A stretch of DNA of 64,000 nt from Domibacillus iocasae (GCF_001750285.1 NZ_MAMP01000006.1:61654-125653), one strand, 5' to 3'. Numbered from the stretch's first letter, positions 24,422 to 33,544 are shown. Notes: generated by a model from the sequence alone, not told the origin. Made by a program: numbers and translations.

Positions 24422-25474
24422 ATGATTAAAAGTGAGTATTACACACAAGAGATCCATGGGCCTTATGAAAGTTATGATTTAGGTGATTTTCAGTTAGAAG
24501 AAGGTGGTGCCATTCAAAATGGCAAGCTTGCGTATGTAACGTTTGGTGAATTAAATAAAACAAAAGACAATGCCATTCTAATTCCAACCTGGTTTTCCGG
24601 TACGAGTAAAATAATGGAGACCTACATAGGAAACGGAAGAGCGCTGGATCCAGAAAAGTATTTCATTATCATCGTTAACCAGTTAGGGAATGGGCTTTCA
24701 AGCTCTCCGCATAATACGCCGGCACCATTAAACATGGCAAACTTCCCCAAAGTACGGATCAGTGATGATGTCCGTGCTCAGCACAAGCTTATTACTGAAA
24801 AATTTGGAATCGAAGAATTAGCTCTCGTTGTGGGCGGGTCAATGGGAGCCCAGCAAACCTATGAATGGGCAGTTCGTTATCCCGATATGGTTAAACGGGC
24901 AGCGCCGATTGCAGGAACCGCCAAAAATACCATACATGATTTTCTATATGCGGAAACACTAATTGAAGCCATTACATCCGATCCAAACTGGAATGACGGT
25001 AACTATCAATCCTGTAAAGACGTTTCAGCCGGGCTGAAAAGGCATGCTAAATTATGGAGTGTCATGGGATTGAGCACTGAATTTTATAAACAAGAAGCCT
25101 GGCGCTTATATGGTGTGAACTCTTTAGACGAATTTATACATGATTTTCTTGAGCCCTTGTTTTGTGAAATGGATCCGAATGCCCTTCTTTGGATGGCATG
25201 GAAATGGCAGCGGGGCGATGTGAGCAGAATGACAGGTGGCGATCTTCAAGAAGCACTTGGGAGAATCAAAGCAAAAGTTTTTGTTATGCCTATTGATTCG
25301 GATATGTTTTTTCCGCCAAAAGATTGTGAAGATGAGCAAACATTAATTCCAAATAGTGAATTTAGAGTCATTAAAAGTATCTGTGGCCACTACGCTTTGT
25401 TTGGAGCAGAAGGAACAGCTTATTCCGAGCAGATAGATAAACACCTTTCTGACCTTTTGGCCATAAAAATTTAA
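24422..25474 (+). CDS. Alpha/beta hydrolase of the MetX (homoserine O-acetyltransferase-like) type
   Basis: A 350-residue cytosolic alpha/beta-fold enzyme. The nucleophile elbow is VVGGSMGAQQTYEW (Ser near residue 142), the acid is in PIDSDMFFPP and the histidine in ICGHYALFG. NGKLAYVTFGELN and LGNGLSSSPHN resemble MetX and its hydrolase relatives. True MetX has a GGSMGGMQ elbow; the GAQQ variant here and the non-methionine context suggest a hydrolase or an acyltransferase for another substrate. It is a single gene with its own promoter. The ribosome site AGAGGTGTTGGG precedes ATG 24422. It lies upstream of the AcoR-like regulator in the same direction. Confidence 0.75.
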   Translation: MIKSEYYTQEIHGPYESYDLGDFQLEEGGAIQNGKLAYVTFGELNKTKDNAILIPTWFSGTSKIMETYIGNGRALDPEKYFIIIVNQLGNGLSSSPHNTPAPLNMANFPKVRISDDVRAQHKLITEKFGIEELALVVGGSMGAQQTYEWAVRYPDMVKRAAPIAGTAKNTIHDFLYAETLIEAITSDPNWNDGNYQSCKDVSAGLKRHAKLWSVMGLSTEFYKQEAWRLYGVNSLDEFIHDFLEPLFCEMDPNALLWMAWKWQRGDVSRMTGGDLQEALGRIKAKVFVMPIDSDMFFPPKDCEDEQTLIPNSEFRVIKSICGHYALFGAEGTAYSEQIDKHLSDLLAIKI

Positions 25475-25614
25475 CATTCAGAATTATTTTGTAATCGCTT
25501 TCTTTATAGTCGGGTGTGGGATTTTCTAGTATAGCTTGATACTTTAAGACATCGATAAGTACGGCCGGATACGAACCTGAACATCAACATTCCTACTTAA
25601 AAGGGGGAAAACCT

Positions 25615-27504
25615 TTGAATGCTACGCTTTCATGGCAGCAGTTTGTACTCCACGGAGAAACGGATAAAGACATTAGGAAAGAAATTTTAGATTCATGGAG
25701 AATGTGTAAACAATTAGGTATTTCTCATGAATTGGATCAAGTAGTAAGTCATATCAGCAATAATGAATTTGCAAAAAGGCGTGAAAAAAACGAAGATCTG
25801 TTATCAGCGGCCGCTCCGGTTATGAGAGAATTATACAGTTGCTTAAAAGGCGGCGGCTACTTGCTTTTACTTGCTGATGCGGATGGGTATTTAATTGAGA
25901 TGATGGCGGATGCAAAAGCGCAGCGAATATGCGATCCCGGGGGGATTTACCCTGGCGCGAGATGGATGGAAGATAGTGTCGGTTCTACAGGACTTTCTAT
26001 CGCTCTTAGAACCCGGACCGCTATGGCCACATCAGCGATGGAACATTATTGCACAGCCTTTCGAGTGTGGGATTGTTCGGCATGCCCTATTTTTGTAGAT
26101 GGCGAGTTTGTAGGTGTGTTCGATGTGTGTCGGGTAGGCCCTGGAAATGATATACGTGAATTGTACACATTAGCGATTTCAGGGGCACGGGCTATAGCGG
26201 AAAGAATGCATTATGAGAAAAATAGAATAGAGACAGAAGTATTATCCCAAATTCTCATTCACTCCGGGGATATTAATTTACAGTCCACTGGTATTCTTTC
26301 ATTTGATAAATGGGGCAGGATGATATACAAAAATAAGTCAGCGTTTCAATTTATCCAATTACTCCAGCAGGAACATTTTTCGAATAGAAGGAACGAGCAC
26401 TCTATATTTAATTATTTGAAAAATCAAGTAAAAGAGAAGAACGAAGAAATTGTTTTGAAGGGGAAAAGATACCTCATAGAATCAAAGCTATTAACGAAAT
26501 GGAATCAAGACATAGCCACAATTATTCTAATCAAACCCGAAGTTAATAAGCAAACTTTCTATTCTACAGCAAAAAACACACATCAGGACCAATCACATAT
26601 TCATAATACCTTTCAAACAAAGAATACTGTGTTTAATAAAACCTTAAATAGAATAGTGAAAATTTCCAAAAGCAATGCGAGTGTTCTTCTTAAAGGGGAA
26701 AGCGGTACCGGCAAAGATTTCATGGCGCGGGCAATACATCAGGAAAGCAGCAGGTATAACAAACCTTTTATAGCGTTAAATTGTGCTTCTTTACCGAAAG
26801 AACTAATTGCTTCTGAGCTATTTGGCTATGCTCCAGGGGCTTTTACAGGAGCAAACAAGAAAGGGAACATCGGAAAAATAGAAGCAGCAAATGGAGGTAC
26901 TTTATTTTTGGATGAGATTGCTGATATGCCTCTTGACCTTCAAGCGATTCTTCTCCGTACATTGGAAGAAAAACAATTAACAAGAATCGGAAGTACCATT
27001 CCTGTCCCCGTAGATGTACGATTCATTGCAGCATCCCATAAGTCTTTGCCATTATTAGTTGAAAAGGGGGAATTTAGGGAAGACCTGTTTTATCGTCTTA
27101 ATGTATTTACTGTTCAGCTTCCTCCATTACGAGAACGGCCGGAAGATTTAGAGTCATTGATTAATAGCATGATTTCCTCATCTTGTAAAGAAGCTCATCG
27201 TAAAATCATAACCTTCACTCCACAAGCAATTGAACTTCTTAAAAGCTATCAATGGCCCGGTAATTTACGTGAGCTTCGGAATTTTATTGAGCGAATTACT
27301 TATCTTCATGACCAAGACCAAATTGACACATTACAAATCCAAGACTTTTTGGATGTAGATGAAACATCCATATTCTCTTTAAATGAACGTGAACAGATCC
27401 AATTGGCATTAAGAAAAACAAAAGGAAATCGGGCACAAGCTGCCAAAGAGCTAAATATTTCACGAAGTGCTTTATACCGTAAATTAGAAAAGTACAGCAT
27501 GTAA
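25615..27504 (+). CDS. Sigma-54-dependent Fis-family activator (AcoR-like)
   Basis: A 629-residue enhancer-binding protein. A GAF sensor domain lies near residues 60-190 (DSVGSTGLSIALRT), a second, PAS-like region near 210-320, and an AAA+ domain near 335-565 with Walker A GESGTGKDF, an intact GAFTGA loop near 408 and Walker B TLFLDEIADMP near 432. A Fis-type helix-turn-helix (RAQAAKELNISRSALYRKL) ends it. Everything needed for sigma-54 activation is present. The start is TTG 25615 after AAGGGGG; a nearby ATG is out of frame. A perfect -24/-12 promoter 190 nt downstream drives the next two genes, its likely target. The effector is unknown. Confidence 0.9.
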   Translation: MNATLSWQQFVLHGETDKDIRKEILDSWRMCKQLGISHELDQVVSHISNNEFAKRREKNEDLLSAAAPVMRELYSCLKGGGYLLLLADADGYLIEMMADAKAQRICDPGGIYPGARWMEDSVGSTGLSIALRTRTAMATSAMEHYCTAFRVWDCSACPIFVDGEFVGVFDVCRVGPGNDIRELYTLAISGARAIAERMHYEKNRIETEVLSQILIHSGDINLQSTGILSFDKWGRMIYKNKSAFQFIQLLQQEHFSNRRNEHSIFNYLKNQVKEKNEEIVLKGKRYLIESKLLTKWNQDIATIILIKPEVNKQTFYSTAKNTHQDQSHIHNTFQTKNTVFNKTLNRIVKISKSNASVLLKGESGTGKDFMARAIHQESSRYNKPFIALNCASLPKELIASELFGYAPGAFTGANKKGNIGKIEAANGGTLFLDEIADMPLDLQAILLRTLEEKQLTRIGSTIPVPVDVRFIAASHKSLPLLVEKGEFREDLFYRLNVFTVQLPPLRERPEDLESLINSMISSSCKEAHRKIITFTPQAIELLKSYQWPGNLRELRNFIERITYLHDQDQIDTLQIQDFLDVDETSIFSLNEREQIQLALRKTKGNRAQAAKELNISRSALYRKLEKYSM

Positions 27505-27522
27505 TTGCTAACAGTATTATTG

Positions 27523-27570
27523 TCTGTGCAAAAGTCAGTGACCGCTGATTTTGCACAGACTTTTTTCTTT
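27523..27570 (+). terminator. Terminator of the sigma-54 activator gene
   Basis: GTCTGTGCAAAA and TTTTGCACAGAC form a perfect 12-bp stem, with a further AGTCAG/CTGAT pairing inside the loop, followed by T6. It separates the regulator from its target operon. Confidence 0.88.
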
Positions 27571-27696
27571 TATCGTTTTATAAAATGTCCCGATGCCCGG
27601 ACACTGATCGTGCTGCGGAACAGGTACTGCATATAAATTAAAGGGGCAAAACAATAAAAGAAGCTGTAATATCCTTCTATTAAACTCTTCATCCTT

Positions 27697-27714
27697 TTGG
27701 CACACATATTGCAT
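27697..27714 (+). promoter_or_regulatory. Sigma-54 (-24/-12) promoter
   Basis: TTGGCAC-N5-TTGCAT matches the SigL/RpoN consensus at every conserved position, with GG and GC spaced as required. It lies 65 nt before the SCP2-like gene. A TGTCC/GGACA inverted pair at 27587-27604, about 95 bp upstream, is a candidate activator site. Confidence 0.88.
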
Positions 27715-27778
27715 TTATAAAAAGTAGTAGAGGAATAAAAGCACTCTACTAAAGCATAGTTAAAAGGAGGAATTAATT

Positions 27779-28171
27779 ATGGCAGTTGCTGCAGAGTACG
27801 AATGGTCCACTCGTTTTCAAGAAGAGAACGATAGAAATGAAGAATTAAGTGCACACGGAAAGTTTTTTACCTGCTCCTATTTATTGGACATGGAAACAAA
27901 AAAGATTCTTATTCGAACACATTCAGGGAAAATTGACACAATTAACGTTGATCCTGGCCCGCTTGATCATTATCAATTCGCCATTCGTGCCAGTGCAGAT
28001 ACTTGGAGAAAGTTTGCGATGCCTACACCACCTCCAATGTATCATGGTATTTGGGCAGCAAGCTTCCAGGGTGACATGAAATTGGAAGGTGACCTGCTTG
28101 TTTTAATGCAAAATCTTCGGTGTCTCACAGCTCAACTAGAAATTCTTCGAGTTGTTGGTGCACCAGTTTAA
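27779..28171 (+). CDS. SCP2-like sterol-transfer-domain protein, unknown role
   Basis: A 130-residue soluble protein. The second half (HYQFAIRASADTWRKF, PPPMYHGIWAASFQGDM, KLEGDLLVLMQNLRCL) follows the pattern of SCP2-type lipid-binding domains: a Trp/Phe core, then the G-x-L-x-x-EGD motif. The first residues are hydrophilic, with no signal peptide. It is preceded by AAAAGGAGGAATTAATT and lies 26 nt before the hydrolase gene, both behind the sigma-54 promoter. It probably binds a hydrophobic substrate that the hydrolase acts on; this is inference. The family call rests on pattern, not on an alignment. Confidence 0.6.
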   Translation: MAVAAEYEWSTRFQEENDRNEELSAHGKFFTCSYLLDMETKKILIRTHSGKIDTINVDPGPLDHYQFAIRASADTWRKFAMPTPPPMYHGIWAASFQGDMKLEGDLLVLMQNLRCLTAQLEILRVVGAPV

Positions 28172-28197
28172 ATATAATGGATGAGGAGGAAATAATA

Positions 28198-29064
28198 ATG
28201 CCAAAAGCTAAGTTTTCACCTGTTACAGGCCGGTATGTCACTATTGAGGTTGAGGGAGATGAATACAAAGTATTTTATTTGGAAAATGGGAGCGGTCAGC
28301 CCATTGTTTGTCAGCACACGGCGGGTTGTCACAATCATCAGTGGCGGGGGCTTCTTGAAGATGAAGAGTTCACTCAAAACTATCGCGTTATTGCTTATGA
28401 CCTTCCTCGGCATGGAAAATCCGATCCGCCGCTTAACCAGGAGTGGTGGAAAGAGGAGTATAAATTAACTGCTGATTTCTATACGAAATTTATCGTCACT
28501 CTTTGCGATGCACTTGAACTGGAAAACCCTATTTTTATGGGGTCGTCTTTTGGTGGAAACGTGGCTCTTCAGTTGGCCCTTTACTATCCTGACCGATTTG
28601 ACGCTGTAATTCCTGTAGAAGCTGCTGACCATTCCCCAGGGTTTTATTTGGATTGGTGGCAGCATCCACATGCGAACGCTGCTCAAGTGTGTGCAAGTGG
28701 CGTGTGGGATCTTATGGCTCCACAATCACCGGATAAAGATCGCTGGGCGACATGGTTTTATTACTCTCAAGGATCAGAGGCTTTTAAGGGTGACTTGTAT
28801 TTTTACTCCGTTGATCACGACCTAAGAGGAAAGCTTGACCAAATACAAGGGGATAAGGTAAAAGTAGTAATGCTTACAGGAGACTATGATTATTTAACTA
28901 CCCCTGAAGATGGACGGCGTACTGCCAGCCAAATAAAAAATGCGGAATTTATTGAAATGGTTGGTATTGGCCATTTCCCGATGAGTGAAAATCATGAATT
29001 ATTTCGAAACTATTTAAAAGAAGCATTGGACATTATTAGCGCAGCAAATAAAGCAAAAGCGTAA
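28198..29064 (+). CDS. Alpha/beta hydrolase in the sigma-54 operon
   Basis: A 288-residue cytosolic alpha/beta hydrolase. The nucleophile is in FMGSSFGGNVALQ, the acid in LTGDYDYLTTPED and the histidine in GIGHFPMSE; the oxyanion region is QHTAGCHNHQWRG, and AYDLPRHGKSDPP is typical of C-C bond hydrolases, esterases and haloperoxidase-like enzymes. Start ATG 28198 after GAGGAGGAAATAATA; the longer frame to 28120 overlaps the upstream gene. Last gene of the two-gene operon, ended by a strong terminator. The substrate is unknown; regulation by an AcoR-type activator points to a catabolic ester, lactone or diketone. Confidence 0.85.
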   Translation: MPKAKFSPVTGRYVTIEVEGDEYKVFYLENGSGQPIVCQHTAGCHNHQWRGLLEDEEFTQNYRVIAYDLPRHGKSDPPLNQEWWKEEYKLTADFYTKFIVTLCDALELENPIFMGSSFGGNVALQLALYYPDRFDAVIPVEAADHSPGFYLDWWQHPHANAAQVCASGVWDLMAPQSPDKDRWATWFYYSQGSEAFKGDLYFYSVDHDLRGKLDQIQGDKVKVVMLTGDYDYLTTPEDGRRTASQIKNAEFIEMVGIGHFPMSENHELFRNYLKEALDIISAANKAKA

Positions 29065-29085
29065 AATACATGCTCATATCGGATT

Positions 29086-29127
29086 ACTAGCACAAACCAT
29101 GGCGTTGGTTTGTGCTAGTGTTTTTTA
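29086..29127 (+). terminator. Bidirectional terminator after the hydrolase
   Basis: ACTAGCACAAACCA and TGGTTTGTGCTAGT form a perfect 14-bp stem followed by GTTTTTT. The T tract abuts the stop codon of the leftward pseudogene. Confidence 0.9.
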
Positions 29128-30389
29128 TTTTACAGCGGATTCGATTTCGTTAAACGTCCAATGATTGACTGGGACACCCGTAAATGGTGCTCTTTTTTTG
29201 TCCGGCGTATTTCGGCTGAATAATGGATGCAGCACTTTTACCGCTTCAGCACGGGTAACTGTTTTTTAAGGCGGAATTCGCTGTTCCCGTATCCGTTCAT
29301 TAAGCCGGCTGCAGACACCGCGTAAATGGCTTCATTCGCCCAATGATCTTTTGTGATATCCCTGTAGGCCACTGTTGATGGCTGAAGTGCACAGTAAGAC
29401 GCAAATGCAGCATCTTCACAAACAGAATGCATATAACGGCTTACCATCATCGCAAATTGAGCACGAGTCAGCGAATCAGCAGCCCCGAATGTGCCGTTGG
29501 ATTTCCCTCTGAGTAGTCCTTGGGCAGAAACCGCCGCAATAGAATCCGCAAAACGGCTGCCAGCCGGCACATTTTTAAAAGGTGATCCGGAACCGGAAAT
29601 ATTAAGATTTCTTGCTAAAAAAGCAGTTAATTCTCCTCGTGTAACAGGCTGGTTCGGCCGAAATGTTCCACCTGTAAATCCATCTATAAATGCTTTTTTG
29701 CCAATGGATGAAGTGCCGCGGTATTCAAGAGCAGATATGGTGCCGCTCACCTCGTTGCCGACAAGCAGGATCGGCTTTTTCATCGGGCTGTTCTCGGCCG
29801 GGATAAAATCGAAGCCTTCCGGTGCCACGTCGCCGGCTATCTTCTAGCTAAAATCAAGCGTGTTTGTATAATTTAAAAAAACGGGCTTTTCAGGATTGGA
29901 AATATCCTACGTCATAACGCCGCCGATGCGCTCGAGCCCGATCATGGCCACAAGCTTTCCGTCAATAATGCCTGTTTTAATTTCTTCGGGTTCCGGCCCT
30001 TTTTTGGCACTGCGCTTGTCCATTTCATCATCGTCGTTTGACCAGTTAAAGTAGTCCGGCAGCCGCTGGGCTGTGATGGTTTCAAAATCGCTGCCGCTGT
30101 CAAACACCTGCTCCATCGTGTCTGCTTTCCAGATTGAGAACGAGCGGCTTCCTAACGTGTAAATGGCATCCGTGCCTCGATCAGTCAGCACTTCAAGCTT
30201 GTCGTATTTGTCTGTTTGAGCCAGCACGCTGCCTGGCACATTTTCTTTCCAGTCGCCAAAGTCCGACACATTCACGAATTCTTCCCATTCCGTTGCGTCT
30301 CCTTCATTAGCCGTCAGTAAATAATCTTCGCCATTCACCGTTACTGTAGAAATGGCGTCTGGCATGTAGACACCTAAGAATCCCCTCAC
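29125..30389 (-). pseudogene. Decayed S-layer-homology / choice-of-anchor-I protein
   Basis: Read leftwards, residues such as YMPDAISTVTVNGEDYLLTANEGDATEW belong to the choice-of-anchor I extracellular fold, and the end carries SLH repeats (DGFTGGTFRPNQPVTRGELTAFLAR; LTRAQFAMMVSRYM). The frame is broken three ways: in-frame TAG codons near 29913 and 29844, which split a stretch that otherwise reads on smoothly (DISNPEKPVFLNYTNTLDFS), and a single-base loss in an A-run near 29267. Adding one A restores TVTRAEAVKVLHPLFS and a stop at 29125. The 5-prime end, with signal peptide and several hundred residues, is missing. It was a surface protein held by SLH domains. Confidence 0.8.
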
Positions 30390-30481
30390 TTTTTTCTTTT
30401 TAGCATAGGGTTCTTATATAGAATCTGTATAAACATGGTGTAAACGTTTTGTAAAATCAGACGAATTGTCCAGATTTTGCT

Positions 30482-30507
30482 TAACAAAACAAAGAGCGGA
30501 CCGATAT
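30482..30507 (+). promoter_or_regulatory. SigD-type flagellar promoter of the flaG-fliDST operon
   Basis: TAAC (30482-30485) and ACCGATAT (30500-30507) are 14 nt apart and match the SigD consensus TAAA-N15-GCCGATAT with one mismatch in each box. It lies 34 nt before the flaG ATG. Confidence 0.7.
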
Positions 30508-30541
30508 AAATGAAGAAAAAGTGTAAGGAGGGGGCAAAACG

Positions 30542-30892
30542 ATGATTGATCGTATAGGAGAAAGTTCGGCGCAGGCCGTCGTCAAACCGATTGAAGCAAA
30601 AGATATAAAAACAGTGGAAATGGAGCAAAAGCCTGTCACAGAGCCGGCAGAACAAAACACTCCATTAAAAGAAGAGGAGCTGCAGAAATTCGCCGACCAA
30701 GTCAACACGTTTTTGCAGCCGACCCAGACACATGTTCAATTTGAATACCATGAAGATCTGCAAGAATATTATGCGGTCATTGTGGACAACAACTCAGAGG
30801 AAATTATTAAAGAAATTCCATCAAAAAAAATATTGGATATGTATGCGGCAATGACCGAGTTCATCGGGTTGTTTGTCGATAAAAAAGCATAA
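30542..30892 (+). CDS. flaG: Flagellar protein FlaG (YvyC)
   Basis: A 116-residue soluble protein of the FlaG family, thought to influence flagellar filament length. The conserved C-terminal part is seen: VQFEYHEDLQEYYAVIVD followed by IIKEIPSKKILDMYAAM. The N-terminal half is polar and variable. It follows AAGGAGGGGGC and a SigD promoter and stands 14 nt before fliD, the order known from Bacillus. Confidence 0.88.
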   Translation: MIDRIGESSAQAVVKPIEAKDIKTVEMEQKPVTEPAEQNTPLKEEELQKFADQVNTFLQPTQTHVQFEYHEDLQEYYAVIVDNNSEEIIKEIPSKKILDMYAAMTEFIGLFVDKKA

Positions 30893-30906
30893 GGAGGACA
30901 ACAATT

Positions 30907-32733
30907 ATGGTGCTTCGCGTAGGCGGAATGGCAAGTGGAATGGACACAGAGTCCATTGTTAAAGATTTAATGAAGGCAGAACGGATGCCGCTTGATAAAC
31001 TAAAACAAAAGAAACAGACGTTAGAGTGGCAGCGGGATCAGTATCGAGAAATGAATATCTTGCTACAGGATTTCCGTAATTTAACGTCTATATCCGGGAT
31101 GCTTCATACCAAAAATTATCGAGCCAGTGCGGTGACATCATCAAATGAATCAGTTGTTTCGGCAACGGTTTCTACAGCTGCTTCGCAAGGATCTTTTTCA
31201 ATCACATCGATTTCAAGTCTTGCCAAAGCAGAAAATTGGGTTTCAGCAGCTGTTACAGCAGATACAACTCAAACATTTAAAGCTCAAGGACTGACTACTG
31301 GCTGGAAAGAGGGAGTCGCTGCTTCTCAAACGATTACTATGCCAAGTACGGGATCGGCTAAACTTACACTTGGCAGCGGGGAGACGATTGCGAATACGAC
31401 AGGCGAGCAGTGGGAGGATATGACTGTTACTGTTAATGGAACCGCCTATACGGTTGTTGATCCCGATGGAACGGCTCCAACAGATGGGCAAGTGAAAATT
31501 AACCCTTCTGATGGCACGCTGACTTTCGGTGGAACAGCTCCTGCGGCGAATGCTTCTATTAAAGTGAACTTCGTCAAAACAGCAACGGCTGCCGGAGAAA
31601 AATATACAAGCTTTCAAATAGAGACGAAAGGATCGGGCGCAACAGCAGCAAAGGAAACGATTCTTGTAAATGACTCGGAAAACATTAATCAGGTAATCAA
31701 TAAAGTGAACAGTTCTTCAGCTGGCGTATCGATGCTTTACGATTCCTTCACGAAGAAAATATCGATGATGCAAAAAGAAACAGGCAACTTCAATAGCGGA
31801 GGAAGAAACATCACCATTACCGGGGATTTTGCTACTATTAATATATTAAAATTGAGTACGGGAGATGCTACAGCTACAGAAGGAGCAAATGCCAAATTTA
31901 CAATAAATGGACTTGATACGGAACGTCCATCTAATACGTTTGAAATGAACGGTGTAACGTTTACATTAAAATCTACCCTTAACAGCGGCACGGCAAGCGA
32001 TGCAGGAGCAGCAGTCTCCGTGTCGGTTTCAAAAGACACAGACACGGTTTACAACAACATTAAAGATTTTGTGGAAAAGTACAATACATTAATTGCTGCA
32101 ATCAGTGCAAAGACAAATGAAGCTCGATATCGTTCATACACGCCGTTAACAGACGATCAACGCGAGCAACTGTCAGACAAGCAACAGGAACAATGGGAAG
32201 AAAAAGCGAAAAGTGGCTTACTGCGCCGGGATACGGCTCTTACAGGAGTTCTTTCTGCTATGAGAAGCAACTTTTCTCAGTCGGTGACAAACAGTAACAC
32301 AAATGCTGATTATAACCAACTGGCTGAAATCGGGATTACGACGACAAAGAACTACCGTGAAGGCGGTAAGCTCGAAATCGATGAAACAAAGCTGAAAAAA
32401 GCGCTCGCGGAAAATCCGGAGGCGGTTGAAGCGTTATTTACAGGTGGTTCAAGTAAATCTCCTGTTAGCGAGCAAGGGATTATTCACCGTTTAAATGCCA
32501 CAGCTAAAAAAACAATGGATGTATTACAAGAACGTGCCGGAACCACCAGTTCAACAAACCAAAAATTTGCGATTGGCCGCCAGCTTTCAGATGTGGATGA
32601 TAGTATCACCCGTTTTGAAGACCGCCTTCTGCAAGTAGAAGACCGCTACTGGAAGCAGTTTACGGCGATGGAAAAAGCGATGCAAAATGCGAATTCACAG
32701 TCTGCTTATTTGATGCAGCAATTCAGCATGTAA
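30907..32733 (+). CDS. fliD: Flagellar hook-associated protein 2, filament cap
   Basis: A 608-residue exported protein that caps the growing filament and folds flagellin. The N-terminal domain (GMASGMDTESIVKDLMKAERMPLDKLKQKK) and the C-terminal coiled coil (IGRQLSDVDDSITRFEDRLLQVEDRYWKQF) form the D0/D1 stalk; the middle is the variable D2/D3 region, Thr/Ala/Gly rich, near residues 75-400. It is about 100 residues longer than the B. subtilis protein, about 498, because of a larger middle. No signal peptide is expected, since export is by the flagellar type III system. The start ATG follows AAGGAGGACAACAATT. Confidence 0.93.
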   Translation: MVLRVGGMASGMDTESIVKDLMKAERMPLDKLKQKKQTLEWQRDQYREMNILLQDFRNLTSISGMLHTKNYRASAVTSSNESVVSATVSTAASQGSFSITSISSLAKAENWVSAAVTADTTQTFKAQGLTTGWKEGVAASQTITMPSTGSAKLTLGSGETIANTTGEQWEDMTVTVNGTAYTVVDPDGTAPTDGQVKINPSDGTLTFGGTAPAANASIKVNFVKTATAAGEKYTSFQIETKGSGATAAKETILVNDSENINQVINKVNSSSAGVSMLYDSFTKKISMMQKETGNFNSGGRNITITGDFATINILKLSTGDATATEGANAKFTINGLDTERPSNTFEMNGVTFTLKSTLNSGTASDAGAAVSVSVSKDTDTVYNNIKDFVEKYNTLIAAISAKTNEARYRSYTPLTDDQREQLSDKQQEQWEEKAKSGLLRRDTALTGVLSAMRSNFSQSVTNSNTNADYNQLAEIGITTTKNYREGGKLEIDETKLKKALAENPEAVEALFTGGSSKSPVSEQGIIHRLNATAKKTMDVLQERAGTTSSTNQKFAIGRQLSDVDDSITRFEDRLLQVEDRYWKQFTAMEKAMQNANSQSAYLMQQFSM

Positions 32734-32762
32734 GATTACATTAATAAAAGGAGTGTCTTTCT

Positions 32763-33167
32763 TTGGCAATCACAAATCCACAGCAGGCATACGCGAACAA
32801 CTCCGTCACGACGGCATCTCCAGGTGAATTAACACTGATGCTATACAATGGATGTATTAAATTTATTCGCTATGCAGAAAAAGCAATGAAAGAAAATAAT
32901 ATTGAGCAAAAAAATATCAATGTGCAAAAAGCACAGGCCATTATCCGTGAGTTAAGCATTACACTTAAAACGGATACAGACTTGGGTAAAAATATGCTTT
33001 CGCTTTATGAATTTCTTCATGAGCGCCTTGTTGCAGCAAATATTAAAAATGATCCGGCGATTTTAAAAGAAGTTGAAGAATTTGTAACAGAATTCCGGGA
33101 TACGTGGAAGCAAGTTATTCAGGAGAACCGCCGCATCCAGCAAGTCGGTGCCGGCGGTCGGGTATAA
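32763..33167 (+). CDS. fliS: Flagellin-specific export chaperone FliS
   Basis: A 134-residue all-alpha chaperone that binds the flagellin C-terminus in the cytosol. ANNSVTTASPGELTLMLYNGCIKFI is the FliS signature. It starts at TTG 32763, 9 nt after AAAGGAG, with no better start nearby. Its stop overlaps the start of fliT in ATAATG, indicating coupled translation. It lies third in the flaG-fliD-fliS-fliT operon. Confidence 0.93.
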   Translation: MAITNPQQAYANNSVTTASPGELTLMLYNGCIKFIRYAEKAMKENNIEQKNINVQKAQAIIRELSITLKTDTDLGKNMLSLYEFLHERLVAANIKNDPAILKEVEEFVTEFRDTWKQVIQENRRIQQVGAGGRV

Positions 33168-33511
33168 TGACGCCGGTTTATGACTGTCACAAAATGACAA
33201 GAAGGCTTCTTGATTTGCTTGAAGCGGCGAATCAGGACCGTGACAGTCAAATTGAGCAGGCGGAAGAACTGCTGGATCAGCGCGGAGAGATTCTTCCGGG
33301 CATCCAGCCGCCTTTTACAGAAGAAGAGCAGCAGCTTGGCCGTGAAATTAATTTGATGAATCAGGAAATTGAAGCACATCTTCAAAAGCTAAGCCAGGCG
33401 GTAAAAGAAGATTTGCGTGAAGTCAGTGTGAAAAAACAATCGATGGGCAAATATTCAAATCCATACGAAGCTTTACAGACAGACGGCGTTTTTTATGATA
33501 AACGCAATTAA
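33167..33511 (+). CDS. fliT: FliT-like flagellar chaperone
   Basis: A 114-residue helical, acidic protein with a coiled-coil look (LLEAANQDRDSQIEQAEELLDQRGE). Sequence conservation in FliT is low; the call rests mainly on position directly after fliS, length and composition. It would chaperone the cap protein FliD. Start ATG 33167 overlaps the fliS stop by one base. A terminator follows. Confidence 0.75.
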   Translation: MTPVYDCHKMTRRLLDLLEAANQDRDSQIEQAEELLDQRGEILPGIQPPFTEEEQQLGREINLMNQEIEAHLQKLSQAVKEDLREVSVKKQSMGKYSNPYEALQTDGVFYDKRN

Positions 33512-33516
33512 TTGCT

Positions 33517-33544
33517 CCGGTGCTGAAAAGCCCGGTTTTTTTTT
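33517..33544 (+). terminator. Terminator of the flaG-fliDST operon
   Basis: CCGG-T-GCT and AGC-CCGG form a stem with one bulged base and a GAAA loop, followed by T9. Confidence 0.8.

Noticed and set aside
33104-33166. Longer fliT frame starting inside fliS
   Set aside because: The upstream part overlaps fliS and reads unlike any chaperone; ATG 33167 overlapping the fliS stop is the natural start.
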